In this document: positions 40,667-49,068 of the stretch, in pieces
Layout of the letters: every line of letters starts with the position of its first letter
How positions within the stretch are numbered: the first letter of the stretch is position 1
Origin: Enterococcus rivorum
GTDB lineage: Bacteria; Bacillota; Bacilli; Lactobacillales; Enterococcaceae
Direction of reading: 5' to 3'
Assembly: GCF_001742285.1 (NCBI RefSeq)
Contig: NZ_MIEK01000045.1
Coordinates: 1-64,000, forward strand
DNA length: 64,000 bases
Made by a program: the position numbers and the translations under genes
Notes under the pieces: generated by a model
The model's input: the letters and a program-made list of their open reading frames with translations, nothing else
Database searches by the model: none
What the model was told of the DNA's origin: nothing

Positions 40667-42004
40667 TTGGATAGTCAATTACTTAGGAAAATAAAAAGCA
40701 AACAAGCGATAGTAACAGTAATTGGTTTAGGTTATGTTGGTTTACCATTAGCGTTAAGATGCTTGACGTGTGGTTTTAAAGTTATTGGGTTTGATACTGA
40801 TCAGAATAAAATTGAAAAGATGAAGGCTGGACAGTCTCCAATACAAGATATTTCAGATTACCAATTACAAGAGGTGTTAAAACAAAATCATTTTTCTTTA
40901 ACAACTAATGGAGGAGATCTAAAGAATGCGGATATTTTTTTAGTTTGTGTGCCGACTCCATTGAAAGAAAACTATGAACCAGATATTTCTTTTGTGAAGG
41001 CGGCAGCGGATATTATTTTTGACTGCTGTAAAGAAGATTGTTTTGTGGCATTAGAAAGTTCCACTTATCCTGGAACAACCAAACAAGTTTTTGGGAATTT
41101 TAATGAATATAAAAAAATTTTTTTAGCCTATTCACCAGAAAGAGTTGATCCAGGGAATGAAATTTATGAAGTAAAAAATACTCCTAAAGTTGTTGGAACA
41201 GATGATCCAGAGTCTTATAAGATAGCAAAGGCTTTCTACCAATCAATTGTTGATAAGGTACATATTGTAACAAGTACAGAAGTTGCTGAAATGTCGAAGT
41301 TATTAGAAAATTCTTTTCGGAGTATCAATATAGCTTTTATGAATGAGATGGCAGAAATTTGTGAACATTTGAAAATAGATATTTGGAACACAATCGAAGC
41401 AGCGGCCACGAAACCTTTTGGCTTCATGAAATTTACTCCTGGAGTAGGAGTGGGGGGGCACTGCATACCTCTAGATCCGATGTATTTAGAATGGGCAGCT
41501 CAGCAGGCAGGACATTCAAGTGAGTTCTTAAATCTAGCTCATCGAGTCAATAAGGGGCAACCACAACGAATTGTTAATAATGTACTAGAAATTCTAACTC
41601 AAGTAGATAAACCAATTAAAACATCTAGAATTGTTGTTTATGGAATGGGATATAAAGGTAATTCCTCTGATATTAGGGAATCAAAAAGCTTAGAAATTTT
41701 CAATTTATTATATTTACTCGGAGCTAAAGTTGATTATATAGATGAAAATGTAAAGTCTATCATAGCTTGTGATGGTCATTCCTATGAAGGAATTACAATA
41801 CAAGAGGTGACGAGTGATTGTGATTTATTAATTATTACTAATGATTGCAATCAATGTGATTATCAAGCAATTCAAAGTGTTGATGTACTTATTTATGATG
41901 TGATTAACCTTTTAAAATCGAAGCGTAAGAATGTCGTTATTTATGGAAAAAAAGATAGTTACCAAAATTGTCAAAATTTCCAAAAAGAAAGTTTAAGTAT
42001 TTAA
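40667..42004 (+). CDS. Nucleotide-sugar (UDP-GlcNAc/UDP-glucose) 6-dehydrogenase
   Basis: 445 residues. Rossmann motif GLGYVGLPLA, ESSTYPGTT, LAYSPERVDPGN, EMSKLLENSFRSINIAFMNE, and the catalytic Cys in GVGVGGHCIPLDP. The WbpA/TviB-like pattern favours oxidation of UDP-HexNAc to the uronate, although UDP-glucose cannot be excluded. TTG 40667 is 6 bases after AAGGAGGG and is preferred to upstream in-frame starts. It supplies the acidic sugar for the adjacent synthase. Confidence 0.88.
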   Translation: MDSQLLRKIKSKQAIVTVIGLGYVGLPLALRCLTCGFKVIGFDTDQNKIEKMKAGQSPIQDISDYQLQEVLKQNHFSLTTNGGDLKNADIFLVCVPTPLKENYEPDISFVKAAADIIFDCCKEDCFVALESSTYPGTTKQVFGNFNEYKKIFLAYSPERVDPGNEIYEVKNTPKVVGTDDPESYKIAKAFYQSIVDKVHIVTSTEVAEMSKLLENSFRSINIAFMNEMAEICEHLKIDIWNTIEAAATKPFGFMKFTPGVGVGGHCIPLDPMYLEWAAQQAGHSSEFLNLAHRVNKGQPQRIVNNVLEILTQVDKPIKTSRIVVYGMGYKGNSSDIRESKSLEIFNLLYLLGAKVDYIDENVKSIIACDGHSYEGITIQEVTSDCDLLIITNDCNQCDYQAIQSVDVLIYDVINLLKSKRKNVVIYGKKDSYQNCQNFQKESLSI

Positions 42005-42057
42005 ATTTGTAATAGAATCGCTAGAATTTAGAATAATAACTTAAGGGACGGTGTTTT

Positions 42058-42465
42058 ATGAAAAAAATAGTTTTAGCAATTTTAGCAACATGTTTTATGG
42101 TTAGTGGTTTTGCTTTGCCAGAAGTAACACATGCCCAAACTACAGCGGCACCATTAGCTGCAGAAGTATCACAAAATTATCAAAGTCGAATCAGTTATTC
42201 TTGGGGAACTGCAACAACCTATCAACGTTCTCAGATATCTTCTTTGATTAGTGTTCTTAGAGAGATGGATAAAGGAATTCCTATTACTCAAGGGATTAAT
42301 ATCATTGGTGGATTTATTCCAAATAAATTTTACACATCTAAAAATAATGCGTATTATTTACAAATAATCGAAGCAATCAAAATTCAAAATAATAAGACAA
42401 AACGTGGTGTCGTATTGAATTTAACGTTTGACGGTGGTTATTGGGTATCAACTCCGCCGAGATAA
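42058..42465 (+). CDS. Small secreted protein of the polysaccharide operon
   Basis: 135 residues with a clear signal peptide (MKKIVLAILATCFMVSGFA, cleavage after THA) and a mature basic, Tyr-rich part (NYQSRISYSWGTATTYQRSQ ... FDGGYWVSTPPR). No family recognised. It follows the dehydrogenase by 53 bases and precedes a terminator, so it is probably the last gene of the Rgg-controlled operon. Confidence 0.7.
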   Translation: MKKIVLAILATCFMVSGFALPEVTHAQTTAAPLAAEVSQNYQSRISYSWGTATTYQRSQISSLISVLREMDKGIPITQGINIIGGFIPNKFYTSKNNAYYLQIIEAIKIQNNKTKRGVVLNLTFDGGYWVSTPPR

Positions 42466-42540
42466 TTAAAAAATAGCAGTACTGTATTTTAAATTCTAGT
42501 GGATTTTATAAGCGTCTTTAGTAATAAAAACGCAATATAA

Positions 42541-42590
42541 AGAAAAGACTCTCTCATTTTCAATTTGAAAACGAGAGAGTCTTTTCTTAT
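42541..42590. terminator. Bidirectional terminator
   Basis: AAAAGACTCTCTC..TTTTCA pairs with GAAAA..GAGAGAGTCTTTT. It ends both the polysaccharide operon and htrA. Confidence 0.92.
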
Positions 42591-42639
42591 AATGTCTACT
42601 CTATCTGTCATTTTTTTCGAATAAGAAGAAGCCTGAATT

Positions 42640-43923
42640 TTATTTATTCTTATTTTGCAAAGCAGCTTGGTCAATAGTTAATTCAACCTTCACCGTTTGT
42701 TCTTTTGATTCACGATAGAAGGTAACTTCCATAGTATCTCCAACTTTTTTCTTATAGAGAGCACTTTGTAAATCTGTTACAGAAGAAATATCTTTTCCGT
42801 CAATTTTGGTGATAACATCATATTTTTGTAAACCAGCTTTTTCAGCAGGACTAGCAGGGCTTACAGATAAAATGATGATTCCGTTTGTAACAGTATTTGG
42901 AATTTTTAAAATTTGCTCTTGCTGTTGAGAAGAAATATTCGTTAATTCTTCCATAGTGATTCCTAGACCAGGTCGAGTCACTTTTCCATCTTTTTCAAGC
43001 TGGTTAATAATGTTTACTACATCATTACTTGGAATAGCAAAGCCCATTCCTTCAACACTAACCTGACTATTTGATTGAACAATTTTGACTGAGTTAATCC
43101 CAATAATTTGTCCAGCAATATTAATTAGCGGCCCACCAGAGTTTCCTGGATTAATTGCAGCATCCGTTTGGATAGCATTAATATTAATCGTGTCACCTGA
43201 TTCATTTTGGTTTGTGATATTGCGATTCACAGAAGAAATAATCCCTTGTGTCACAGAGTTAGCATATTCTGAGCCAAGAGGAGACCCAATCGCAATTGCC
43301 GGTTCACCAACTTTCAATTTATCAGAATCGCCAAAAGTTGCTACTTGATCTACTTTGTCGGAAGAGATCTTAATCACAGCTAAATCGGTATAGGCATCGG
43401 TTCCTACTAATTCCCCTTTGACCTTAGTACCATCATGTAAAACGACTTCTAAACCTTGCGCTTTATCAACAACGTGATTATTGGTTACAACATAGGCATC
43501 TTTCCCATCTTTTTTATAGATAACCCCACTACCTTCACTTGCTGGTTGTAAATCCCCTTCAGCATTTTGAGAATCACTGTTACTATCTGGAGTTTGACCA
43601 AACAAGCCACCAAAGCCACTTAATTCATTATCTTGACTTGGTTTTTGCATATTAATAACTGAAACGACAGAATCCTGCACTTTTTCAACGGCAGTAGTCA
43701 CATCACTTTTTACACTGTAGTTCACATTGCTGACTTTTGTATCTTTACTATTATCTGTTTTAGTAACAGCTGGAGAAGAATTGAAATTTGGACTCATAAC
43801 AGCATAAAATCCACCAAAAGCTAGAGCTCCTCCAAGAAGGCCTCCAACAATTCCTATACCAAGCTTCTTAAAAATCCCGCTTGAATTTTTTTCTGAATTA
43901 GGCGTAACATCTTTTCTATCCAT
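42640..43923 (-). CDS. htrA: HtrA/DegP-type membrane serine protease
   Basis: 427 residues: a cytoplasmic start, one membrane helix (LGIGIVGGLLGGALAFGGFY), the trypsin-like domain with His (VTNNHVVDKA), Asp (AYTDLAVIK) and Ser (NPGNSGGPL), and one C-terminal PDZ domain (GIIILSVSPASPAEKAGLQKYDVI). Extracellular quality control. Neighbour of rlmH, as near oriC in streptococci. Confidence 0.95.
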   Translation of the reverse strand: MDRKDVTPNSEKNSSGIFKKLGIGIVGGLLGGALAFGGFYAVMSPNFNSSPAVTKTDNSKDTKVSNVNYSVKSDVTTAVEKVQDSVVSVINMQKPSQDNELSGFGGLFGQTPDSNSDSQNAEGDLQPASEGSGVIYKKDGKDAYVVTNNHVVDKAQGLEVVLHDGTKVKGELVGTDAYTDLAVIKISSDKVDQVATFGDSDKLKVGEPAIAIGSPLGSEYANSVTQGIISSVNRNITNQNESGDTININAIQTDAAINPGNSGGPLINIAGQIIGINSVKIVQSNSQVSVEGMGFAIPSNDVVNIINQLEKDGKVTRPGLGITMEELTNISSQQQEQILKIPNTVTNGIIILSVSPASPAEKAGLQKYDVITKIDGKDISSVTDLQSALYKKKVGDTMEVTFYRESKEQTVKVELTIDQAALQNKNK

Positions 43924-44038
43924 AAATAAAACCTCCCGATTAGTTAATTACTATTTATATGTTTTAAGTATAAGCTTTCAAGACACTTTTAGTCTACAGA
44001 AGAGCTTTGAATTTTTTATGAACAAGCTAAGGAGAAAT

Positions 44039-44067
44039 CTAGTGATAATTTATGAAAAAATCACTAG
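44039..44067. repeat. Hairpin next to repeat copy C
   Basis: CTAGTGAT (44039-44046) and ATCACTAG (44060-44067), a perfect 8-bp stem directly abutting copy C. Confidence 0.5.
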
Positions 44068-44216
44068 GTTGTGTCTAAAAACGATACTGACATCTGACTA
44101 CTGTGTTTAAATCTAGGAAAAAAACGTAGCTTATTTAGTGCATAAGCGAGGCTCTATGATAACGAGTTATCTACACTTCATGAAAATATTCGTCGTTGGC
44201 GTTTTCAGACACACTC
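44068..44216. repeat. MITE-like repeat, copy C
   Basis: About 149 bases with imperfect terminal inverted repeats: GTTGTGTCTAAAAACG at the left and GAGTGTGTCTGAAAACG as reverse complement of the right. The left end matches copy B. No coding potential. It resembles a non-autonomous transposon derivative. Confidence 0.65.
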
Positions 44217-44246
44217 TAAAGTAAGAATCAAAAAAAGCTGGATTAG

Positions 44247-44450
44247 TTATACACAGAAGCTGTGAAAAAGTCCGGAAAGACACTGTGTATACTTAGAATA
44301 AAAGTTATCCACAAAATGTGGATAGTGTGGACAAATAATGGGAATAAGTGTTTGTATCTTGGAAATACCGTGAAATTAGGGATAACAGAGCATGTTTCTG
44401 TGGATAAGTCTGTGCATATGTGCATAACTATGTGGAAATAGTGTGGAATA
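44247..44450. other. DnaA-box cluster
   Basis: Two perfect boxes: TTATCCACA at 44305-44313 and its complement TGTGGATAA at 44399-44407. One-mismatch boxes are TTATACACA 44247, TGTGGATAG 44317, TGTGGACAA 44326 and TGTGCATAA 44419. Weaker ones lie at 44284, 44411, 44431 and 44442. About ten in 200 bases, followed by an AT-rich stretch before rlmH. No dnaA or dnaN is in the window. Confidence 0.8.
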
Positions 44451-44513
44451 CTTAAATTATTCATGTTAAAATTGTTGAAAACTATATATAAAAAAAGAAA
44501 GAGATGTGGAAAT

Positions 44514-44993
44514 GTGCGAATTAAAATAATTACAGTAGGTAAATTAAAAGAAAAATACTTGGTTCAAGGAATCAACGAATACCTAAAAAGATTACAAAAA
44601 TATGCAAAAGTCGAAGTTATTGAAGTTTCCGACGAAAAAGCCCCAGAAAAGCTCAGTGATGCGGAAATGAAACAAGTCAAAAGCAAAGAAGGAGAACGAA
44701 TTTTAAATAAACTTTCTGACTCAGACTACGTATTTGCTTTAGCAATCGATGGAAAACAATTTAGCAGTGAAGAATTTTCAAAAGAAATTGAACAGCTAGG
44801 TGTTAGTGGGAAAAGCCAACTAGCTTTCGTAATTGGCGGATCATTAGGATTAAGTGACGAAGTTATCCACAGAAGCCAAAAACAAATATCTTTCGGCAAA
44901 CTAACTTATCCACACCAGTTGATGAAACTTATATTAGTAGAACAAATCTATAGAAGCTTTCGGATTATGAAGGGAGAACCGTATCATAAATAA
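44514..44993 (+). CDS. rlmH: 23S rRNA pseudouridine-1915 N3-methyltransferase
   Basis: SPOUT enzyme that methylates helix 69 of 23S rRNA. GTG 44514 gives exactly 159 residues ([16 protein letters not shown]), the standard length; the longer frame to 44463 adds a Lys/Arg-rich tail not seen in the family. AdoMet-binding knot [14 protein letters not shown] and C-terminal [20 protein letters not shown]. Its ribosome site is weak (GTGGAAAT). Confidence 0.94.
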   Translation: MRIKIITVGKLKEKYLVQGINEYLKRLQKYAKVEVIEVSDEKAPEKLSDAEMKQVKSKEGERILNKLSDSDYVFALAIDGKQFSSEEFSKEIEQLGVSGKSQLAFVIGGSLGLSDEVIHRSQKQISFGKLTYPHQLMKLILVEQIYRSFRIMKGEPYHK

Positions 44994-45769
44994 TGATATT
45001 TTTGGGAAGGGAAGGTTGATTTAGCGGGCTTTTTAAGTGGGAAGTGCAGGGTTTGTGATAGGGGGTGTTATTGGTTAGTGGTTAAATTTGAATTGTTAAC
45101 TATAAAAATTACTATTGGGGGGGGCACATTCCTAATGGCTCAACACTAATTTTATGAAATTCAAAACTTACTAGGTGCTTAATTGGTCAAACACAGTTAG
45201 ATTTTCTGTTCATTGTGAATCATTTACTAATCAACTAGTTTTAATAATCATATCTGATTGTCTTTTGAACATGATATTGTCCCAAACACCTTATTTTCTC
45301 TAGTTGAAAAATATATTCTTTTATTTATTACGAAAAATAGTGATGTTTAAAATGTCAAATGAATTATTTATTCTCTGATACTAAAATTTTTATAATCTTC
45401 TGAAACTAGGAAAAACTAGTAGTGACTGTTGATAACAATGAAAATAAGATAATTTAATCAATATTGTTACCGGTAACATATTTTCATTGGTAATTGAATA
45501 TGATACACTATTTTTAATAGAATTATTATAATTAATTTGAGTTTAACTCGTAAAAGTTTCAATAATCACATGATAGGATGTTTTTTATTAGTAATAGCTT
45601 GAATTATGGATTGAAACAAATTTTTACTGTAGAAGCAATTTGTAAGCGTTCTTCCGGTTGGTGCTGTGGAACTAATGAATCAAAATCTATGGTGTAAAGG
45701 GTATCAGCATATTCAAAAACGAATAGTAATAATTCTGAAAAACATACATTATAAGGGGTGTAAGGTAAT
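44994..45769. other. Long spacer before the biosynthetic operon
   Basis: 776 bases. Contains a run of eight G (near 45117), a perfect 14-bp palindrome TGTTACCGGTAACA (45465-45478) that may be an operator, and a 39-codon frame ending in a Cys-rich tail (see separate entry). No repeat shared with copies A-C was seen. The base composition shifts to strongly AT-rich from here. Confidence 0.5.
45578..45697 (+). CDS. Hypothetical 39-residue Cys/Ser-rich peptide ORF
   Basis: ATG 45578 to TAA 45697; the C-terminal third reads AICKRSSGWCCGTNESKS, reminiscent of a modified-peptide core. Against it: AGG abuts the start with no spacing, no leader-like acidic region, and no cyclase or dehydratase gene nearby. 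Reported because it is immediately upstream of the biosynthetic operon. Confidence 0.2.
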   Translation: MFFISNSLNYGLKQIFTVEAICKRSSGWCCGTNESKSMV

Positions 45770-46816
45770 TTGAAGAAAAAAATTAAAGTAGCGATAGTAG
45801 GGATTGGTAATTGTGCTAGTAATTTAATTCAAGGGATTGATTATTACAAAAATAATTCTGATTTAGATATAGGATTAATGCATAGAGAAGTTGGTGGTTA
45901 TGATATTGGTGACATAGAGATAGTTGTGGCTTTTGATATAGATGAGCATAAAGTAGGAAAAGATTTAAGTGAAGCAATTTTTGCTGAGCCGAATTGTACT
46001 AAGAAAATTTGCTCGGTTAGTTATAAAGGGGTGAAAGTAAAAAAGGGGCCTGTTTTAGATGGCTGGAATAAACATCTTGGAAAGTTTGTTAAATTATCAA
46101 ATGAGCAACCAGTAAACGTGAAAGTTGAATTAATTAGAAGTGAAGTAGATGTTTTAGTAGTTTTGCTTCCTTCTGGTTCAAATGATGCTTGTAGGTTCTA
46201 TGTTGAAGAAGCATTAAAAGCAGGTATAAGTGTTGTTAATGGAATACCAGTTTTTTTATCTCAAGATCCCAATATTATAGAACTTGCAGAAAAAAATAAA
46301 GTAGCAATAATAGGTGACGATTTTAAAAGCCAGATAGGGGGAACAATTTTTCATCATACTCTGTTAAATCTTTTAAAGATTCGTGGAGTCCAAGTTAATA
46401 ACAGCCATCATATTAATTATGCTGGTAATATGGATTTCTGGAATTTAATGACACCTAGAGGTGATGACAAGCATAAATCGAAAGCTAACGGAGTAAAATC
46501 TGGAAGCGAAGAAATAGATTTGTCAGTCAATGTAACATATTTAGAAAATCAAAAAGATAATAAAACTTGTCGGATTTATATAGAAGGGCAGAATTTTGGA
46601 GGTTGTCCAGTGACTATAGAGGGAAAATTGACTGTAGTAGACTCAGCGAACTCATCAGGAGTATTAGTTGATGCTATAAGATGCCTTATGGTTGCTAAAG
46701 ATAATTCTATTTATGGATATTTAGAAGAGCCTAGTGCTTATTACATGAAGTCACCCAAAGTACAAATGTTAGAAGATATAGCATATGCAAAAGTATGTGA
46801 ATTTATGGATATGTAA
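45770..46816 (+). CDS. myo-Inositol-1-phosphate synthase (actinobacterial/archaeal type)
   Basis: Converts glucose-6-phosphate to inositol-1(3)-phosphate with NAD. 348 residues. N-terminal dinucleotide motif VAIVGIGNCASNLIQGIDYY; core VVLLPSGSNDACRFYVEEALKAG, NGIPVFLSQDP, GDDFKSQIGGTIFHHTLL and NYAGNMDFWNL, all as in Mycobacterium-type Ino1. Start TTG 45770 with AAGGGGTG at 9 bases. First gene of the operon; it would supply a cyclitol phosphate. Unusual in enterococci. Confidence 0.9.
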   Translation: MKKKIKVAIVGIGNCASNLIQGIDYYKNNSDLDIGLMHREVGGYDIGDIEIVVAFDIDEHKVGKDLSEAIFAEPNCTKKICSVSYKGVKVKKGPVLDGWNKHLGKFVKLSNEQPVNVKVELIRSEVDVLVVLLPSGSNDACRFYVEEALKAGISVVNGIPVFLSQDPNIIELAEKNKVAIIGDDFKSQIGGTIFHHTLLNLLKIRGVQVNNSHHINYAGNMDFWNLMTPRGDDKHKSKANGVKSGSEEIDLSVNVTYLENQKDNKTCRIYIEGQNFGGCPVTIEGKLTVVDSANSSGVLVDAIRCLMVAKDNSIYGYLEEPSAYYMKSPKVQMLEDIAYAKVCEFMDM

Positions 46817-46842
46817 AGAATAAACATTGGAGGAATATTTGT

Positions 46843-48054
46843 ATGAACATTTTTATAAAGAGGAATGAAAATGAAACAGTAGAGAATTTTGAGTTTGAGT
46901 TAGTAGAAAGAAAAGGAGTAGGGCACCCAGACACTATATGTGATGCTATTGCAGAAACCGCATCGAAAAATTACTCTAAATTTTGTGTAGAAAACTTTGG
47001 AAACCCAGCACATCACTGGTTTGATAAAGTAATGCTAATTGGAGGTGAAGCCAACGTTGACTTCAAAAATGGAAATATTGAAAAACCATATACTATAATT
47101 TTTGCAGGTAAAGTAAGCTACTCGGTGGGAGAAGTCAAAATTCCATTGGAAAAAATACTTTTTGAAAGTTGTGTAGAAGTTTTAGAAAATGTTTTAACAG
47201 GTTTTGATCGGCATAGTCATTTAGTTATTGAAAACAAACTGGTTGATTACCAAGGAGCTGGGAGAAAAGATTCGCGATATAAACCTTCAGATATAAGTAA
47301 ATTACCGAAGCTCGACAATGAACACTTAGTTTCAAATGACACGAATTTATTAAGTGCATATGCCCCCCTTTCTACATTAGAGAATATTGTACTAAAAACC
47401 GAACAATATATAAATGGAAAAGCCTTTAAAACTAGAAATCCAGATACTGGATGGGATGTTAAGGTTTTTGGGACTAGAACAGGTGATGAGTATAATTTAC
47501 TTGTCAATATGCCGTTTTTAGCGAAAGACATTTCCTCCATAGAAGAATATTTTTTTAGAAAGAAGGAGATATTGGCAGAGTTACAGGATTTTTTGGATAA
47601 AAATTATGCTGTGAAAATCGATTTAATGATGAACGCTACTGATAGAAATGGGCGAGCTTATCTGACTGCTTTGGGGTCAGTAGCTGACACGGGTGATGTT
47701 GGTGTTGTAGGAAGAGGAAATAGATATAATGGATTAATCACACCAATGAGACCTATGAGTATTGAGGCTCCAGCAGGTAAAAATTCTGTGGATCATACTG
47801 GTAAATTATACGGAATCCTTGCGAATGATTTAGCTCATGGAATATTTGAGAAATATAAAGTTCCAGTAGAGGTTCATATCTATACAGCTAAAGAAACTAG
47901 ACTAAATAATCCAGACAAAGTCATCATGAAATTGAATAATATAAACTTAAATTCCGAAGTAATTAATGATATAGAAGAGTATGTTCAAGAAAAAGTTCGA
48001 AATGTAGGTGATATATCCAGAAAACTTATATTTGAAGGAATCACAATGTGGTAA
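46843..48054 (+). CDS. Archaeal-type S-adenosylmethionine synthetase
   Basis: 403 residues. Conserved [17 protein letters not shown] near the start, [15 protein letters not shown] in the middle, and [19 protein letters not shown] followed by [17 protein letters not shown]. This is the COG1812 archaeal family, not the bacterial MetK. It makes AdoMet from Met and ATP. It lies 26 bases after the inositol-phosphate synthase. No methyltransferase is in the operon, so its role here is open. Confidence 0.9.
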   Translation: MNIFIKRNENETVENFEFELVERKGVGHPDTICDAIAETASKNYSKFCVENFGNPAHHWFDKVMLIGGEANVDFKNGNIEKPYTIIFAGKVSYSVGEVKIPLEKILFESCVEVLENVLTGFDRHSHLVIENKLVDYQGAGRKDSRYKPSDISKLPKLDNEHLVSNDTNLLSAYAPLSTLENIVLKTEQYINGKAFKTRNPDTGWDVKVFGTRTGDEYNLLVNMPFLAKDISSIEEYFFRKKEILAELQDFLDKNYAVKIDLMMNATDRNGRAYLTALGSVADTGDVGVVGRGNRYNGLITPMRPMSIEAPAGKNSVDHTGKLYGILANDLAHGIFEKYKVPVEVHIYTAKETRLNNPDKVIMKLNNINLNSEVINDIEEYVQEKVRNVGDISRKLIFEGITMW

Positions 48055-48075
48055 CTAGTAAGGGGATTCTCAATT

Positions 48076-49068
48076 ATGTATATTAAATATTATCGAGACA
48101 ATTCTTCAGTCATCCTCGAATCAGATGAGAAAATAATTAAGTCAGTGACAAAATATTTAGAGGATTTTTTTTGTTATTGTGAATGTAATGGGAATTCTTT
48201 TTTTGAGCATTCATGGAAAATAACAACTAATAAATCAGCTCAGTATTTTGAAAAATTAAATTTAATGAAAATAATAATTAAACAGTCTCCAGAGCCGTTT
48301 ATGACAGTCTATTATTCAGGGGAAAAGAAAATAATTGGTTTAGTCTTAGAGAATAGTTTGGCTTGGCAAGTACAAAATGTTATTAGGTTTATCCGTATTG
48401 TTATTAGGTTACAACAAAAAGAGGATGAAACAATATTTTTTCATGGTGGGTTTATCAAATATAAAAATAAAGGAATATGTTTTTTAGGCGATAAGAAGTG
48501 TGGAAAAACTTCGTCAATACTATCTTTTTTAAGAAAAGGGAATGTCTCTTTTATTTCTAATGATGATGTATCTCTAAACGTAAAAGGCCCTGAAATAATT
48601 GGATTTGGTTGGCCAAGATCTATCGTTGTGCGAAATGATACATTAGATAAGTTAAATGTAAACTTAAAAATTAAGCTAGCTCATCCATTAAATGAAAAAC
48701 ATACAGCTGACGTCACATGTTTTTATCCTAAAGAATTGTGTCAACAATTTGAAGTACCTTTACTATCAGAATTTAAAGTTGATTATGTCGTATTTCCTGA
48801 ATTTAAAAATACTGAGTATCCAATTATCCAAAAATTAGATCATATTGCGGGCTCAAGAAAACTACAAAAAAATATACAATCTGTACCAGGAAAGTATATA
48901 GACTTTTTGCTGCCCTATTTCTCAAAAAACTTAAAAGAGTTAAATTTAAATAAATTTAAAGAAAATGACATATGTTTAATATCGTTGAATCAATCTTTTG
49001 ATGATCTTAATGCAGGAAGTGAAGCACTTATTAAATTTATTGAACAAGAAGGTAAATCTTATGATTAA
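48076..49068 (+). CDS. HPr-kinase-like P-loop protein
   Basis: 330 residues. Central FFHGGFIKYKNKGICFLG leads into Walker A GDKKCGKTSS, then SNDDVSL, as in the HPr kinase/phosphorylase fold. Such stand-alone kinases occur in natural-product clusters, for example lasso-peptide kinases. Here it could phosphorylate a pathway intermediate or a peptide. No HPr-binding C-terminus is obvious. Confidence 0.65.
   Translation: MYIKYYRDNSSVILESDEKIIKSVTKYLEDFFCYCECNGNSFFEHSWKITTNKSAQYFEKLNLMKIIIKQSPEPFMTVYYSGEKKIIGLVLENSLAWQVQNVIRFIRIVIRLQQKEDETIFFHGGFIKYKNKGICFLGDKKCGKTSSILSFLRKGNVSFISNDDVSLNVKGPEIIGFGWPRSIVVRNDTLDKLNVNLKIKLAHPLNEKHTADVTCFYPKELCQQFEVPLLSEFKVDYVVFPEFKNTEYPIIQKLDHIAGSRKLQKNIQSVPGKYIDFLLPYFSKNLKELNLNKFKENDICLISLNQSFDDLNAGSEALIKFIEQEGKSYD

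Noticed and set aside
39366-42004. A complete hyaluronan (has) operon
   Set aside because: The dehydrogenase is not of the short HasB type and no hasC-like gene is adjacent; only a related polymer can be inferred.
45578-45697. Lanthipeptide or other RiPP cluster
   Set aside because: No dehydratase, cyclase, YcaO or radical-SAM gene is present in the neighbouring operon.
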